A stretch of DNA of 6,041 nucleotides from the NCBI GenBank assembly GCA_029562045.1, contig JAKQWJ010000020.1, forward strand, positions 1 to 6,041, written 5' to 3'. The notes under the pieces are model-generated. The model did not search any database and was not told the origin of the DNA. It saw only the letters and a program-made list of their open reading frames with translations. Below, in pieces: positions 5,247-6,041 of this stretch. The stretch is from Spirochaetota bacterium (GTDB lineage Bacteria > Spirochaetota > Spirochaetia > DTKZ01). Every line of letters begins with the position of its first letter. Position 1 is the stretch's first letter. Position numbers and translations under genes: made by a program.

Positions 5247-6041
<795 letters not shown>

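Overview
This is a bacterial window in which every gene I can support lies on the minus strand, so the biological reading order runs from 6041 down to 1. The organism is a GC-rich bacterium with an S-adenosylmethionine (SAM) / S-adenosylhomocysteine (SAH) cycle. The dense toxin-antitoxin content and the AT-rich nonanucleotide intergenic repeats suggest an anaerobe or environmental lineage. A spirochaete is my first guess, but this is only an impression and no marker in the window fixes the phylum.

Layout in transcription order. (1) The 3' two thirds of ahcY (SAH hydrolase, 6041-5247), entering from the window edge and carrying a single-base frameshift near 5811. (2) Two nucleotides later, an MNT (minimal nucleotidyltransferase) / HEPN pair of the HI0073/HI0074 type (5244-4562). 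Its MNT frame breaks near 5059, and the rest of the MNT domain continues in frame with the HEPN domain. (3) metK (SAM synthetase, 4474-3302), intact at 390 residues. (4) A near-consensus sigma70-type promoter (TTGACA, 17 bp, TATACT) overlapping a perfect 12-bp inverted repeat (3229-3261). (5) A run of seven closely packed genes: vapB, vapC, a small unrecognised gene, an AbiEii-type nucleotidyltransferase, then MNT, HEPN and MNT (3219-312). Gaps are 18 nt or less, one junction has no gap and one overlaps by 4 nt. (6) An AT-rich array of degenerate 9-nt repeats in alternating orientation (1-311) just past the last stop codon.

Taken together, this looks like an accessory toxin-antitoxin block joined to the methyl-cycle genes. 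Three candidate modules (VapBC; AbiEii with a possible small partner; MNT-HEPN-MNT) seem to share one VapB-type autoregulated promoter, and a fourth MNT/HEPN module sits inside the ahcY-metK neighbourhood. The points most worth checking are the MNT-HEPN-MNT triplet whose HEPN has Asn where the catalytic His is expected, the unrecognised 108-residue protein ahead of AbiEii, the shared operator/promoter, and the nonanucleotide array. The two frameshifts, in ahcY and in its MNT neighbour, are each repaired by adding one C on the coding strand. They may well be sequencing errors rather than biology.
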